Positions 1 through 6,724 of a DNA stretch of 22,256 bases are shown one piece after another. How positions within the stretch are numbered: the first letter of the stretch is position 1; every line of letters begins with the position of its first letter. The translations under genes and the position numbers were made by a program. Source of the DNA: a virus. The stretch is from IMG/VR virus record IMGVR_UViG_3300027851_001173, positions 1-22,256 of that record; one strand, given 5' to 3'. The notes under the pieces were generated by a model. The model was not told the DNA's origin and ran no database searches. It was given only the letters and a program-made list of their open reading frames with translations.

Positions 1-429
1 TCATTTTTGGGATGCGCCCTGGCGCTTTTGTTCAAAGCCCAGCATCTGGCTTATCTTGAGCAACTGGTCGCAAGTGCACCACTCGTAGAAATTGACGCCA
101 AAGGCCTGCTTTGCGATGCCATCGGCATATTCGTCGGGCTTGCGGTCCAGGCTGATGAGCTGGGCGCGAATGCGCTTGACCAGTTGCAGGTTTTCAGCAG
201 CTGGCGTTGGGCGTTTTGGGCGATGAGATGTAGAGGGGCCAGCTTTGCCCTTGAACCCTTTGGAATCGAACCAGGCCAGCAATTTGGCACGGCCAGTGGC
301 AGTCAGATCCTTTGACGATGTGACGCCACCGATTTCTTGCAATTTGACAAGGTATATCTCATCAGCCACATCCAGTTGCTTGCGCGCGATGTGGATTTTG
401 GCGAGATCGCGCTGACGGGCGTCTTTCAT
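1..429 (-). CDS. gemA: GemA-like protein (Mu gp16 family, DUF1018)
   Basis: This 142-residue protein matches the Mu gp16/GemA family. The N-terminus has the family opening KIHIARKQL (residues 11-19), followed by a basic linker rich in Lys, Arg and Pro (about 60-76) and a C-terminal helical part ending in LKISQMLGFEQKRQ. In Mu, GemA is a late-early protein linked to modulation of host gene expression and DNA supercoiling. The ATG overlaps the stop of the upstream gene (ATGA), so the two are translationally coupled. The stop codon is the first three bases of the window, and an ATG overlaps it at 2-4. A further coupled gene, probably the Mor-like middle activator, is therefore expected just outside; that is inference. 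Confidence 0.85.
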   Translation of the reverse strand: MKDARQRDLAKIHIARKQLDVADEIYLVKLQEIGGVTSSKDLTATGRAKLLAWFDSKGFKGKAGPSTSHRPKRPTPAAENLQLVKRIRAQLISLDRKPDEYADGIAKQAFGVNFYEWCTCDQLLKISQMLGFEQKRQGASQK

Positions 430-884
430 GGCGCCACCTGCTCGATCGTTTTCGTGATGACGAAGTCTTGCTTAGGCTCGATATGGGGCTGAATATCTTG
501 GCAATTTTTGGTGAGCTGGCTTTTAAGGCTAGCGAATGTGGGAAACCAGGGCAGATAGAAATCAAATGTGCGATCAAGGTTCATGCTCTTTGCCAGCCGG
601 GCAGCATCACGCTTGGAAAAGCCTTTGAGCATGGAAGACTTCTTGGCGGGCGAATACACGCGGCGCACGGTCTTTCGCCAAAAGCGACGGCGTTCTTCAC
701 AGTCGTCTCTGCCTTGTTGAAAATCGATCTTGCCGTTGATGTACAAGGCAATTTCATATTTCATGGACTTGGCTGATTTGCGCTCGACCTGCAGCGTGAT
801 GAGATAGCCGTCGACCATGAGCTGGGCGTAACCGTAGGGGTGGTTGAGATTGCCTTGCAGCTCTTTCCATTGGGCGGGTGTCAT
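426..884 (-). CDS. conserved Mu-like phage protein of unknown function
   Basis: A 152-residue basic protein that resembles a family commonly found just upstream of gemA in Mu-like phages. The N-terminal part (PYGYAQLMVDGYLITLQV) looks like beta strands. A basic region with FWRKTVRRVYSPAKK lies near residues 67-81. The reading frame stays open upstream to 1043, but the ATG at 884 is preferred because it overlaps the stop of the preceding gene (ATGA) and starts the recognisable MTPAQW family N-terminus. No enzymatic motif is visible. Function unknown; the early-operon position suggests a role in takeover or replication. Confidence 0.7.
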   Translation of the reverse strand: MTPAQWKELQGNLNHPYGYAQLMVDGYLITLQVERKSAKSMKYEIALYINGKIDFQQGRDDCEERRRFWRKTVRRVYSPAKKSSMLKGFSKRDAARLAKSMNLDRTFDFYLPWFPTFASLKSQLTKNCQDIQPHIEPKQDFVITKTIEQVAP

Positions 885-1258
885 GTGATCTGATCCTCGG
901 GAGGTATGCAGCGCCAGCCATGCTTTTTCAAGAGCTGCACGGCCTGGTTGAGGTTGTGTTGAAGGCTTGTGTTTGACACTTGCCAGAAGCCGTCTGCATA
1001 GATGACTTGACCAATCAGGCGGCGGTGTTTCATAAGGCCCCAAATGAGCTTGGTTTGCTCCAGCCCACCAGCGTCCGCGAGCTGGCGTGTCGTCATGCGG
1101 CCCCGAGTTGAGAGCAGTGCGACAAGATGTGCTGTGATGCCTGTCCCGTGGTTGGCTGGCGGGCGTTCGGCAAGCGGATCGGGGAAGCGGATGCCCAGGG
1201 TCAGAGGCACGATGGGTTCACCCGCAGCCTTTCGCAAGAGTTGATCGAATGGGTTCAT
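881..1258 (-). CDS. small winged-helix-like early protein
   Basis: A 125-residue protein. The middle (about residues 43-95) reads like a winged helix-turn-helix: a helix around LVALLSTRG, then MTTRQLADAGGLEQTKLIWGL as helix-turn-helix, then a strand pair ending in VIYADGFWQV. This would make it a DNA-binding regulator, but I assign no target. Both ends are coupled by 4-base ATGA overlaps to its neighbours, so it belongs to the leftward early operon. The fold call is by pattern only; a purely structural role cannot be excluded. Confidence 0.6.
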   Translation of the reverse strand: MNPFDQLLRKAAGEPIVPLTLGIRFPDPLAERPPANHGTGITAHLVALLSTRGRMTTRQLADAGGLEQTKLIWGLMKHRRLIGQVIYADGFWQVSNTSLQHNLNQAVQLLKKHGWRCIPPEDQIT

Positions 1259-1545
1259 AGCAGGGGCAATTGCTTGAATGGCAGGACGTTGGCCAGCTCA
1301 CGCACTTCGGCGCCGCTGTCGCGATAGGCATGCCACATGCCGAGGTGGGCCTTGCAGTAGTGCAGGTCGGGCCCGACTTCATTGGCGTGGCTCTCGCACA
1401 TGTCGCGGTCGCATGTCTTGCCCTTGCCGACCGGGTAATCGCAAAGGTAGTCAGCCACCCAGCCGCAGTCAGCACAATGGGGGCCGAGCTTGCCGCAGAT
1501 GAACATGCGACCGAGCTTGGGATCGTCTTTGGTGTAGCAAGGCAT
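1255..1545 (-). CDS. cysteine-rich putative zinc-binding protein
   Basis: A 96-residue protein with nine cysteines (3, 17, 24, 27, 35, 45, 50, 64 and others nearby) plus His53 and His67, concentrated in the first 70 residues. CADC, CDRDMCESH and CKAH look like zinc knuckles, so the protein probably binds at least two zinc ions. The C-terminal tail is free of cysteine. It starts at an ATG preceded by a weak GGAA and is coupled by ATGA to the next gene. No named family is recognised. A nucleic-acid or protein adaptor role is a guess. Confidence 0.6.
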   Translation of the reverse strand: MPCYTKDDPKLGRMFICGKLGPHCADCGWVADYLCDYPVGKGKTCDRDMCESHANEVGPDLHYCKAHLGMWHAYRDSGAEVRELANVLPFKQLPLL

Positions 1546-1557
1546 AGCTGTTCCGAT

Positions 1558-1845
1558 TCAAAACACGGTTTGATGTCTGCGCTCGCCGGTGCCGATGCAA
1601 TATGTGCAGGGGCCATAGCCGAATTCATCGCAGTCATCCCAGAGCGGGTCATCTACCTGGCAATAGCCCTCGCCCCCGCAATGGGTGCATGACCAGTTGT
1701 CGTCGTAGTCCTCGTAGTCGTCGTCATAGAAGTCATGCGCGGCTTCGGCATGCAGGCGCTCGGCTTCTTCGGCGCGGGCCTTGCGCTGGGCGATGCGGCC
1801 TGCCTGGAGGGCCTGGCGGGCTTGTTTGTGGGAACGCAGATTCAT
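1558..1845 (-). CDS. small protein with DnaJ-type zinc repeats
   Basis: A 95-residue protein in three parts: a basic helical N-terminus (residues 1-35, with many Arg, Lys and Ala), a very acidic stretch of Asp, Glu and Tyr (39-50), and a C-terminal zinc region. CTHCGGEGYC (53-62) and CTYCIGTG (80-87) are the CxxCxGxG repeats seen in DnaJ zinc domains. The frame is open upstream to 2031, but the ATG at 1845 overlaps the stop of the previous gene (ATGA), which decides the start. There is no J domain, so it is not a co-chaperone by itself. Similar small zinc proteins occur in phage early regions without known function. Confidence 0.6.
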   Translation of the reverse strand: MNLRSHKQARQALQAGRIAQRKARAEEAERLHAEAAHDFYDDDYEDYDDNWSCTHCGGEGYCQVDDPLWDDCDEFGYGPCTYCIGTGERRHQTVF

Positions 1846-2510
1846 GGCGTGACCCACTTGAATTCGTACACCCACACCCAGGGGTTCAGATCCCAACTGC
1901 CTGGGCCGTTGATCTCTTCCCATAGCGCTCGGTAGGCCGTGGATGGACTCGGGCCAATAGGCGGCTTTAGCCCGTTTGCAACGGCCCAGGCGTACTTGCT
2001 GCGCCAGGCTTGGAAATGCAAGTTGTCCCACTCTGGTGTGCGCAGTGTGGTAATGCCTTCAGCCAGGGCATCGGTCTCGCTGATGTCGTTGAGGCGTTCG
2101 ACGCGCACGTCCTTGACGCGCAAGCTGATGCGGCTAGCCCACTGGGGCATGTGGATGGATGGCACGTTCGCGCCGATCTGGCCCCGGTAGTGGTTTAGCT
2201 TTACCCAATCCTCTGCGGCCGTTTTGGTATCTTCGATCGCACGCCAGCCGTTGTCAGCCAGGTAGCGAACGCCATCCAGGCCATCAGGCAGCTCTTCTGC
2301 ACGGCATGCTTCTCGCACCCAAAGCAGATCGCCCGGACGGTGGGGACTGAGTTCCGCTGCGAGTTTGGGCCGTGGATGACCAACTGGTGGCAGCAAGCAT
2401 GCTGCCAGGCCAGGCGTGCGGTGCGTGATCTTGACCAGCCGCCTGGTCTGGGTTTTGGTGCCTGCCAAGATAGCCCTGACCATGACGCCTTTGAACAGCA
2501 TGGAGTCCAT
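1842..2510 (-). CDS. ASCH/PUA-like phage protein
   Basis: A 222-residue protein resembling the phage family that begins with a strand and helix ending in K-T-Q-T-R-R and contains GDxLWVRE. Here these are MVRAILAGTKTQTRRLVK (residues 10-27) and PGDLLWVREAC (about 60-70). The remainder includes WASRISLRVKDVRVERLNDIS, typical of the same fold. ASCH domains are RNA-binding or base-recognising beta barrels; the biochemical role in phages is unknown. Two ATGs are possible (2510 and 2501). The first is taken because it lies 3 bases after the preceding stop. Confidence 0.65.
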   Translation of the reverse strand: MDSMLFKGVMVRAILAGTKTQTRRLVKITHRTPGLAACLLPPVGHPRPKLAAELSPHRPGDLLWVREACRAEELPDGLDGVRYLADNGWRAIEDTKTAAEDWVKLNHYRGQIGANVPSIHMPQWASRISLRVKDVRVERLNDISETDALAEGITTLRTPEWDNLHFQAWRSKYAWAVANGLKPPIGPSPSTAYRALWEEINGPGSWDLNPWVWVYEFKWVTP

Positions 2511-2513
2511 GAC

Positions 2514-2675
2514 TCAGGCCCTCGGGACGTGGCCACCAGGCAGCGTGATCCACACGATCACGCAGGGCAGCAGGTTGATGCAGAAGCGGCGGTCATACGT
2601 GCTGTAGTGCACGCCCATCCAGCAACTGGCCAGGCGAAACAGCACGCCACAGTGGAGGCGATCGACGCGGCTCAT
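2514..2675 (-). CDS. 53-residue conserved-looking early protein
   Basis: A short reading frame found by translating the gap by hand. It encodes 53 residues starting MSRVDRLHCGVLFRL and ending ITLPGGHVPRA. Its ATG overlaps the stop of the upstream gene (ATGA), and its stop lies 3 bases before the ATG of the next gene, so it fills the gap exactly. The centre (residues 32-44, CINLLPCVIVWIT) is hydrophobic and could be a short membrane or buried segment. The arrangement WMGVHYSTYDRRFCINLLPC resembles small proteins seen in other Mu-like prophages. Function unknown. Confidence 0.65.
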   Translation of the reverse strand: MSRVDRLHCGVLFRLASCWMGVHYSTYDRRFCINLLPCVIVWITLPGGHVPRA

Positions 2676-2926
2676 GACAGCGGCTTCCTGGTGACGAAGT
2701 CCACCCAGCCTGTGTCTTCGGCCCAGATCGCCAAGGGCGGTTGTGTGCTGTCCGTGCTGACGATGCGCAGAGTGGAGTTGCCGATTCGAGCCAGCTCGAC
2801 GGCGTGCTTCATGACCTTGGCGGCTTTGCGCTCATGGGCTGCATCAAAAGTGATGCAGTTGCGCCATGCGCCCGTGCTGTTGAACTGCAGCACGACCGGC
2901 TTGTGGTTGTGATGTTGTTTGCTCAT
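2672..2926 (-). CDS. hypothetical early protein
   Basis: An 84-residue protein with a His-rich start (HHNH at residues 5-8) and a compact alpha/beta-looking body, AAKVMKHAVELA followed by STLRIVSTD and a Trp-rich end (AIWAEDTGWVDF). I do not recognise a family. It is followed by the 53-residue gene with an ATGA overlap and preceded by a 10-base gap, so it belongs to the second segment of the early operon. Confidence 0.6.
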   Translation of the reverse strand: MSKQHHNHKPVVLQFNSTGAWRNCITFDAAHERKAAKVMKHAVELARIGNSTLRIVSTDSTQPPLAIWAEDTGWVDFVTRKPLS

Positions 2927-2937
2927 GGTGATCTCGG

Positions 2938-3195
2938 TCAGATGCGCTTGTGGCAGACGCGCTTTTTCGGGTAGGCCATGAGGCCCTTCTTACGCAATTC
3001 GCTGACGCGCTGCATCACGCCAACGGTTGGGCGCTCCAATGCCAAGCTCACGGCTTCGGGGCCGAGCAGCTCATAGTTCTCGATCAAGTACTTCTGATCG
3101 AGCGTGGTCCACGGCAAGCCCCGCTTTGGGAAAAGCTCTGGCGTGTACACGAGGCGACCAAACCTGTCGCGCGCATGACGTTCTTTCTCGGTCAT
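2938..3195 (-). CDS. small HTH/SANT-like early protein
   Basis: An 85-residue basic protein. The central part, WTTLDQKYLIENYELLGPEAVSLALERPTVGVMQRVSELRKKG, has the spacing of a Myb/SANT-like or GcrA-like helical DNA-binding unit: an initial Trp, three helices, and a basic last helix. The frame remains open upstream to 3288, but that extension reads through a terminator hairpin. The ATG at 3195 has a good ribosome binding site (AAAGGAG, 6 bases away) and is preferred. It is the first gene after the terminator, so it may head a separately controlled segment. Confidence 0.6.
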   Translation of the reverse strand: MTEKERHARDRFGRLVYTPELFPKRGLPWTTLDQKYLIENYELLGPEAVSLALERPTVGVMQRVSELRKKGLMAYPKKRVCHKRI

Positions 3196-3217
3196 GAGTG
3201 GCTCCTTTCCTTTGCCG

Positions 3218-3236
3218 AAGCGATCGGCGATCGCTT
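3218..3236. promoter_or_regulatory. perfect 19-bp palindrome, candidate operator
   Basis: AAGCGATCG, one central base, CGATCGCTT: a perfect inverted repeat with 9-base arms. The near-absent loop favours a protein-binding site over an RNA hairpin. It sits immediately downstream (in minus-strand direction) of the terminator at 3240-3265 and upstream of the ribosome binding site of the gene starting at 3195. That is where an operator for an internal promoter would lie. No clear -35/-10 pair was found, so its role is inferred from position. Confidence 0.4.
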
Positions 3237-3239
3237 TGG

Positions 3240-3265
3240 AAAAAACCCCGGGCCGCAGCCCGAGG
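3240..3265 (-). terminator. intrinsic terminator within the early operon
   Basis: Read on the minus strand, CCTCGGGC, loop TGCG, GCCCGGGG, then six T. This is an 8-bp GC-rich stem with one T-G pair, a 4-base loop and a U tract, the full signature of a rho-independent terminator. It lies 24 bases after the stop of the gp49-family gene. It should reduce transcription into the segment from 3195 leftward unless an antitermination or internal promoter mechanism exists. Confidence 0.8.
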
Positions 3266-3288
3266 AAACCGCTGTCAACGGTGAGCAA

Positions 3289-4122
3289 TCAGGCTGGCGA
3301 CATTTCCCAGTGGTCGGGGTCTTCCGTGTGTTGGACGGCGTTGGGGCTGATGAGCAAGCCGCCCACCACATTGCGCAGATCAACTGCGGGGTCGTCGGTG
3401 CGCAGCTCAAATTGGGGGGCTTCGGCGATGGCGATCTCGTGCAGCGCGCTGCGCAGCTGATAGCCGAGCAAGGGCCAGACTTGTTCGATGGCCTTGGTGC
3501 GGGCAAAGGCCTTGCCCATTTCAGGGTCGAAGTTCTCGGGACTGATCGGCCCCTCGTTGACGCCGACGATCTTGTGGCCGTTCTTGAGAAACAACACGCA
3601 GATGGTGATCTGGTCAAGAGCGTTCAATTCCGCTTCTCCGACGATTCGGGACACTTCGTTGTCATCAAAGCGGCCTATGACGCCATCGCCAGCGGTGAAG
3701 TACTGCTCGGACACGATTGCATCTTCGATGTCTTGCCGGGTGACGCGTGGCCCCTGATTGCCTGCCTCGGGGGAAGCCTGTTCGGTCTTGGGCTCGGTGC
3801 TGGTCAGTGCCTGTTGCACCTGGTAGTCCATCCACGTTGCGTAGCCGCCGTCGCTGGGCGTGACGTGGTCGCCCGGCTGGTGGAGCGTGACGCTGAGGCG
3901 CTTGTGGACGTTGCCGTTGTGGTCGGTGACCAAGAGGTTGACCAGGCGGTCATTGAAGACGCGCACGACGCCAGCATCACAGGGCTGGCCGCTGGATTCG
4001 ACATCGGCTTCGATGATGGTGGTGGGCTTGACCTCCAGCAGGCCACGGTCGAAGCTGCTGGGCCAGTACCACACGCGACGACCGATGGTTGGGACGATGA
4101 TGTTGTCTTCAGAGGTTTTCAT
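3289..4122 (-). CDS. phage protein with N4 gp49 / Sf6 gp66 family domain
   Basis: A 277-residue two-part protein. The first part (about residues 8-85, IIVPTIGRRVWYWP ... RVFNDRLVNLLVTDHNGNVHKRLSVTL) looks like a small beta domain common in phage early proteins. A linker rich in Pro, Gln and Glu (105-125) follows. The second part (127-224) matches the N4 gp49 / Sf6 gp66 family: RVTRQDIEDAIVSEQYF, then TICVLFLKNGHKIVG, then ISPENFDPEMGKAFARTKAIEQVWPLLGY. The role of that family is unknown. A TTG at 4197 overlapping the previous stop is an alternative start that adds 25 residues. ATG 4122 is preferred because the conserved sequence begins there, although neither start has a strong ribosome binding site. 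Confidence 0.7.
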   Translation of the reverse strand: MKTSEDNIIVPTIGRRVWYWPSSFDRGLLEVKPTTIIEADVESSGQPCDAGVVRVFNDRLVNLLVTDHNGNVHKRLSVTLHQPGDHVTPSDGGYATWMDYQVQQALTSTEPKTEQASPEAGNQGPRVTRQDIEDAIVSEQYFTAGDGVIGRFDDNEVSRIVGEAELNALDQITICVLFLKNGHKIVGVNEGPISPENFDPEMGKAFARTKAIEQVWPLLGYQLRSALHEIAIAEAPQFELRTDDPAVDLRNVVGGLLISPNAVQHTEDPDHWEMSPA

Positions 4123-4193
4123 GGCTGATTGAAGGGTGGTTGAAGTTGGTGGCGCTTTGCCAGTCACTTGGGATGAAACGCCCTTGGTCGTTA

Positions 4194-4553
4194 TCAACGG
4201 CTGGTGTTGACAGTGGCCGTGGTTGGCCCCAGCTGTGAAAGAGGTCGTGGGTTGCTTGCGTCAACAAAGCGCACCCACGCGTGGTGCTCAGGGTGGTGCT
4301 CGATCTGGTCGAGCTGATCCAGGAACAGGACGGCTTCGGTACGCATCTGGCGAAACTCGATGTCGTTGTCGCAGTTGCCGTCGAACAGGCCGGAGGCGGT
4401 GTCCCACCAGCGGACATCACCGTCTTGCACTGCCGTGCATTCGGTTTCGATGTCGCAGCGGCATGCCTGGATGGCCAGGGCGACGGCCTTGAGCACGATG
4501 TGCGGGCCGTCCTTGCGGGCCAGGATGCGGGAGGCTTCCATGCAGGTACTCAT
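4194..4553 (-). CDS. hypothetical early protein
   Basis: A 119-residue protein, acidic in its central and C-terminal parts. The N-terminal third is helical (ASRILARKDGPHIVLKAVALAIQAC), and a second helix carries RTEAVLFLDQLDQIEHH. Four cysteines are scattered and do not form an obvious zinc site. The ATG overlaps the stop of the Gam-like gene (ATGA), so the two are likely translated together. No family is recognised. Confidence 0.6.
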   Translation of the reverse strand: MSTCMEASRILARKDGPHIVLKAVALAIQACRCDIETECTAVQDGDVRWWDTASGLFDGNCDNDIEFRQMRTEAVLFLDQLDQIEHHPEHHAWVRFVDASNPRPLSQLGPTTATVNTSR

Positions 4554-5116
4554 GCTGCTTGCTCCTTTTGCGGCTCGGAATAGGCCGTGACGATCTGGTT
4601 GACGAACTTGTCCACGTCATCGCTCGGGGTCTTGACGTAGGGCTTGTCATCGGTGTCCGTGATGGACACGCCGATGGCCTTGAGCTGCTTGGCGTCCAGC
4701 ACCTCGATGGCGTCATGGCTGAGCTGGCGCGAGGCGGGGGCCAGCGCGTCGAGCTGGTCGGGCAACTGGCGCTCGATGCGCGCGATGACCTTCTCAGCGT
4801 CGTCGTAGGTCAGCTTGCCTTTGCCCTTGCGGTAGCCGACCGTGATGCCGTGGAAGGCCTGCGAGCGGGGCTTGGCAAACAGCTCGGGGTGCTTGGTAAC
4901 CAGGTCGATCAGCGCCTGGTATGCGACACCGACATCTGCGCCGAGCGTGCGCAGATCGTCAACGTGCCTGTCGGTGACCTTCTTGATCGCGTCCTTGAGC
5001 GTCTGGACGGACCGTGCCAGCTTGGCTTTGGCGTCGGCCAGCTCCTTGGACGAGACTTCGATCTCCGCCAGGGCGGGCGGCGGGGGTGCCTTGGGGGCGG
5101 CTTGCTTTTTTGCCAC
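4550..5116 (-). CDS. gam: Gam-like host-nuclease inhibitor
   Basis: A 188-residue protein resembling the Mu Gam family. Gam dimers bind double-stranded DNA ends and shield phage DNA from host exonucleases such as RecBCD. The N-terminus is Lys/Ala/Pro-rich. A long helical segment (residues 20-70) is followed by the family-like core: KPRSQAFHGITVGYRKGKGKL (about 82-102), then a helix DDAEKVIARIERQL, then KQLKAIGVSI near 146-155. The start is GTG at 5116, supported by AAAGGA 7 bases upstream. The position after B in the early operon matches Mu. Similarity is judged by eye, and a different early DNA-binding protein is possible. Confidence 0.6.
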   Translation of the reverse strand: MAKKQAAPKAPPPPALAEIEVSSKELADAKAKLARSVQTLKDAIKKVTDRHVDDLRTLGADVGVAYQALIDLVTKHPELFAKPRSQAFHGITVGYRKGKGKLTYDDAEKVIARIERQLPDQLDALAPASRQLSHDAIEVLDAKQLKAIGVSITDTDDKPYVKTPSDDVDKFVNQIVTAYSEPQKEQAA

Positions 5117-5127
5117 GATGGGTCCTT

Positions 5128-5412
5128 TCAGGGATGAGGCGGCGGATTGGGCGCAGTTGTGGCCTGGGGCGGCTGCAGCTGGGCGATGGCTTGTTCCAGC
5201 AGCCGCTCCAGGCGGGCGCTGTTACGCAGGGAAAGCATTGGGCTGTGCGCTATTGCAGAGGCCCGCCATGCGAACCACAGCGTGTCCGCCGTGGCGTGAT
5301 CCAGCAGGCGCCAGTGCGGCACGCACATGAGGTATGAGCGGGCGATCTGCCGATCACAGGTCGGGAGCGCGCACTTGTGCGTGTCTACGGGCGGGCTGTA
5401 GGGTCGATGCAT
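5128..5412 (-). CDS. small putative zinc-finger protein
   Basis: A 94-residue protein. Cys14, Cys19, Cys30 and His33 (C-x4-C-x10-C-x2-H, in KCALPTC ... LMCVPHW) form a plausible single zinc site. A helical middle with LRNSARLERLLEQAIAQL and a Pro-rich tail follow. It lies 11 bases upstream of the Gam-like gene and 21 bases downstream of the next. The ribosome binding site is weak. No family name can be given; phages often carry small single-zinc proteins like this in early operons. Confidence 0.6.
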   Translation of the reverse strand: MHRPYSPPVDTHKCALPTCDRQIARSYLMCVPHWRLLDHATADTLWFAWRASAIAHSPMLSLRNSARLERLLEQAIAQLQPPQATTAPNPPPHP

Positions 5413-5433
5413 GACTGACTTCTGTTTCAGGGC

Positions 5434-5922
5434 TCAGGCGCCCGTCTGAGCGAGGGACTCGACGCGGCCATCGCGGTAGTGCAGGCGGTTGCCGCGCCGC
5501 GATGGCCACTGTGCGAAGTCCATGGACCCGAGTCGTGGCGAGAACGCCCGTGCTTGCGTGACCAGCTCGACGGGGTTGAGCAGCGCCTTGGGTTGGGTCG
5601 TGCGGTAGATGCCGCCACCCGGCAGGGCCTGCAGTGTCGCGTGGTCGGGATCGTCTTCGGCGATGACCAGCTCGCCAGCTTCAAATGCCTGGGCCTGGCG
5701 TTGGTCAGTGAACCAGCGCAGGCGGGACTTGCTCTGGTCGGCGTAGCGCACGGCGCGGTGCAGCGTGACGGTCTCTTCCGCGATCGTGATGCGGCGCTGC
5801 GCGGCCATGTCGCCAACCTGGCAGAACTCCATGGCCTGGCGCAGGCTGATGCCATTTTTTGAACTGGCGGTCGTGACGATGAATGCCACGCACTGTTCGA
5901 TTGAAGGCTTGTTGATGGCCAT
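5434..5922 (-). CDS. hypothetical early protein, possible winged helix
   Basis: A 162-residue protein. The N-terminal half (residues 5-70) reads as a winged-helix-like unit: SIEQCVAFIVTTAS, then ISLRQAMEFCQVGDMAAQRRITIAEE as a possible helix-turn-helix, then strands VTLHRAVRYA and RLRWFT. The second half contains GGGIYRTTQPKALLNPVELVTQARAF and ends with WPSRRGNRLHYRDGRVESL. A good ribosome binding site (AAGGGG, 8 bases from the ATG) supports the start. Function unknown. Confidence 0.6.
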   Translation of the reverse strand: MAINKPSIEQCVAFIVTTASSKNGISLRQAMEFCQVGDMAAQRRITIAEETVTLHRAVRYADQSKSRLRWFTDQRQAQAFEAGELVIAEDDPDHATLQALPGGGIYRTTQPKALLNPVELVTQARAFSPRLGSMDFAQWPSRRGNRLHYRDGRVESLAQTGA

Positions 5923-5923
5923 T

Positions 5924-6343
5924 TCAAGCCCCTTTCATCGTGCGTGCAGCGGGCGCTGCAGGTGACCGGGTGGGCTTGGATTGCGTGCTGGCCTGGCGGG
6001 TGACCTGGTCGTCGCTGTACAGCAGCGCCTGGCAGGCCTGGGCGAGTGCCAGCCCGGTGGGTGTGGCCTTGACTGAGGCCATGGCATCGCGCTGCCCTTG
6101 GGCGTAGGCGTCTGAGATGCGCCAGGCCAGGTCTTGCTCATCCACGGCGCGCTGGGCTGCGTGCGCCAGCTGCATGTTGATGATCTGGGTCTCCAGGTCA
6201 GCCTGGTTGTCCCAATGACTGGCCAGGCCATACATGCCAAAGATCAGCGCGATGATCAGCACGACCATGGGCGTGTGCGTTGATGCGCCAGGTGTGGTGA
6301 TGGGACGGTGTGTCAGACCGTGCTCGATGTGGCGGTTACTCAT
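5924..6343 (-). CDS. single-span membrane protein of the early operon
   Basis: A 139-residue protein with one clear membrane segment, MVVLIIALIFGMYGLASHW (about residues 26-44). A polar N-terminus of 25 residues precedes it. The long C-terminal part is helical (ADLETQIINMQLAHAAQRAVDEQDLAW) and ends in a basic Ser/Pro/Ala tail. The frame is open far upstream, but ATG 6343 has an excellent ribosome binding site (GGAGGT, 7 bases away) and overlaps the stop of the preceding gene by 8 bases. Its role is unknown. Early timing argues against a holin and would fit superinfection exclusion or membrane anchoring; both are guesses. Confidence 0.65.
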   Translation of the reverse strand: MSNRHIEHGLTHRPITTPGASTHTPMVVLIIALIFGMYGLASHWDNQADLETQIINMQLAHAAQRAVDEQDLAWRISDAYAQGQRDAMASVKATPTGLALAQACQALLYSDDQVTRQASTQSKPTRSPAAPAARTMKGA

Positions 6344-6716
6344 GATCCTTACCTCCGGAGGTGGTTGCCTGCTTGTGCGGGCAGGTTTTGCAGGCGCGTG
6401 CCAGGGAGACACGCATGGGATTGGTGTGAATGACGGGGCGCCCTTGTTGATCCAGGCAGACCTTCGTGTTGATGTCGCCCAGGACGGGACACAGGACCGT
6501 GTCGCCACCCCAGACGCCGCGCACGCGGGCAGCGAAGCGCTCGACGTTGCCTCTGAACTTGTCGTGGACCGCCTGGCTGATGGCGCTCGGGCTGACGCCC
6601 AGCTCAGCAGCCAGGTCGGTGCCCGACGCGTGCTTGAACTTGTCTCGCACCAGGGCCAGCACATCGGTGGGCAACGGCTTGATGGGCGGGGCTGACTTTT
6701 TTGCAGGGTTTGTCAT
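6336..6716 (-). CDS. helix-turn-helix protein with C-terminal Cys cluster
   Basis: A 126-residue protein. TDLAAELGVSPSAISQAV (residues 33-50) is a clear LacI/Cro-type helix-turn-helix. After a basic helix (FRGNVERFAARVRGVWGG) come CPVLGDINTKVC (76-87) and CKTC (109-112), four cysteines that could bind one zinc or an iron-sulphur cluster. Proteins of this design are common in early regions of Mu-like prophages and are usually annotated as regulators. It begins 9 bases after the upstream stop, with AAGGG as ribosome binding site. Confidence 0.7.
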   Translation of the reverse strand: MTNPAKKSAPPIKPLPTDVLALVRDKFKHASGTDLAAELGVSPSAISQAVHDKFRGNVERFAARVRGVWGGDTVLCPVLGDINTKVCLDQQGRPVIHTNPMRVSLARACKTCPHKQATTSGGKDHE

Positions 6717-6724
6717 GGCAGCCC

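Noticed and set aside
3196-3288. N-terminal extension of the gene ending at 2938
   Set aside because: The extra residues (LGLRPGVFSK) are just translation of the terminator hairpin and T run.
2950-4128. Long plus-strand open frame of 392 codons
   Set aside because: It is antisense to two supported early genes and crosses the terminator. Its protein has no recognisable motif and the low-complexity look of a shadow frame in GC-rich DNA.
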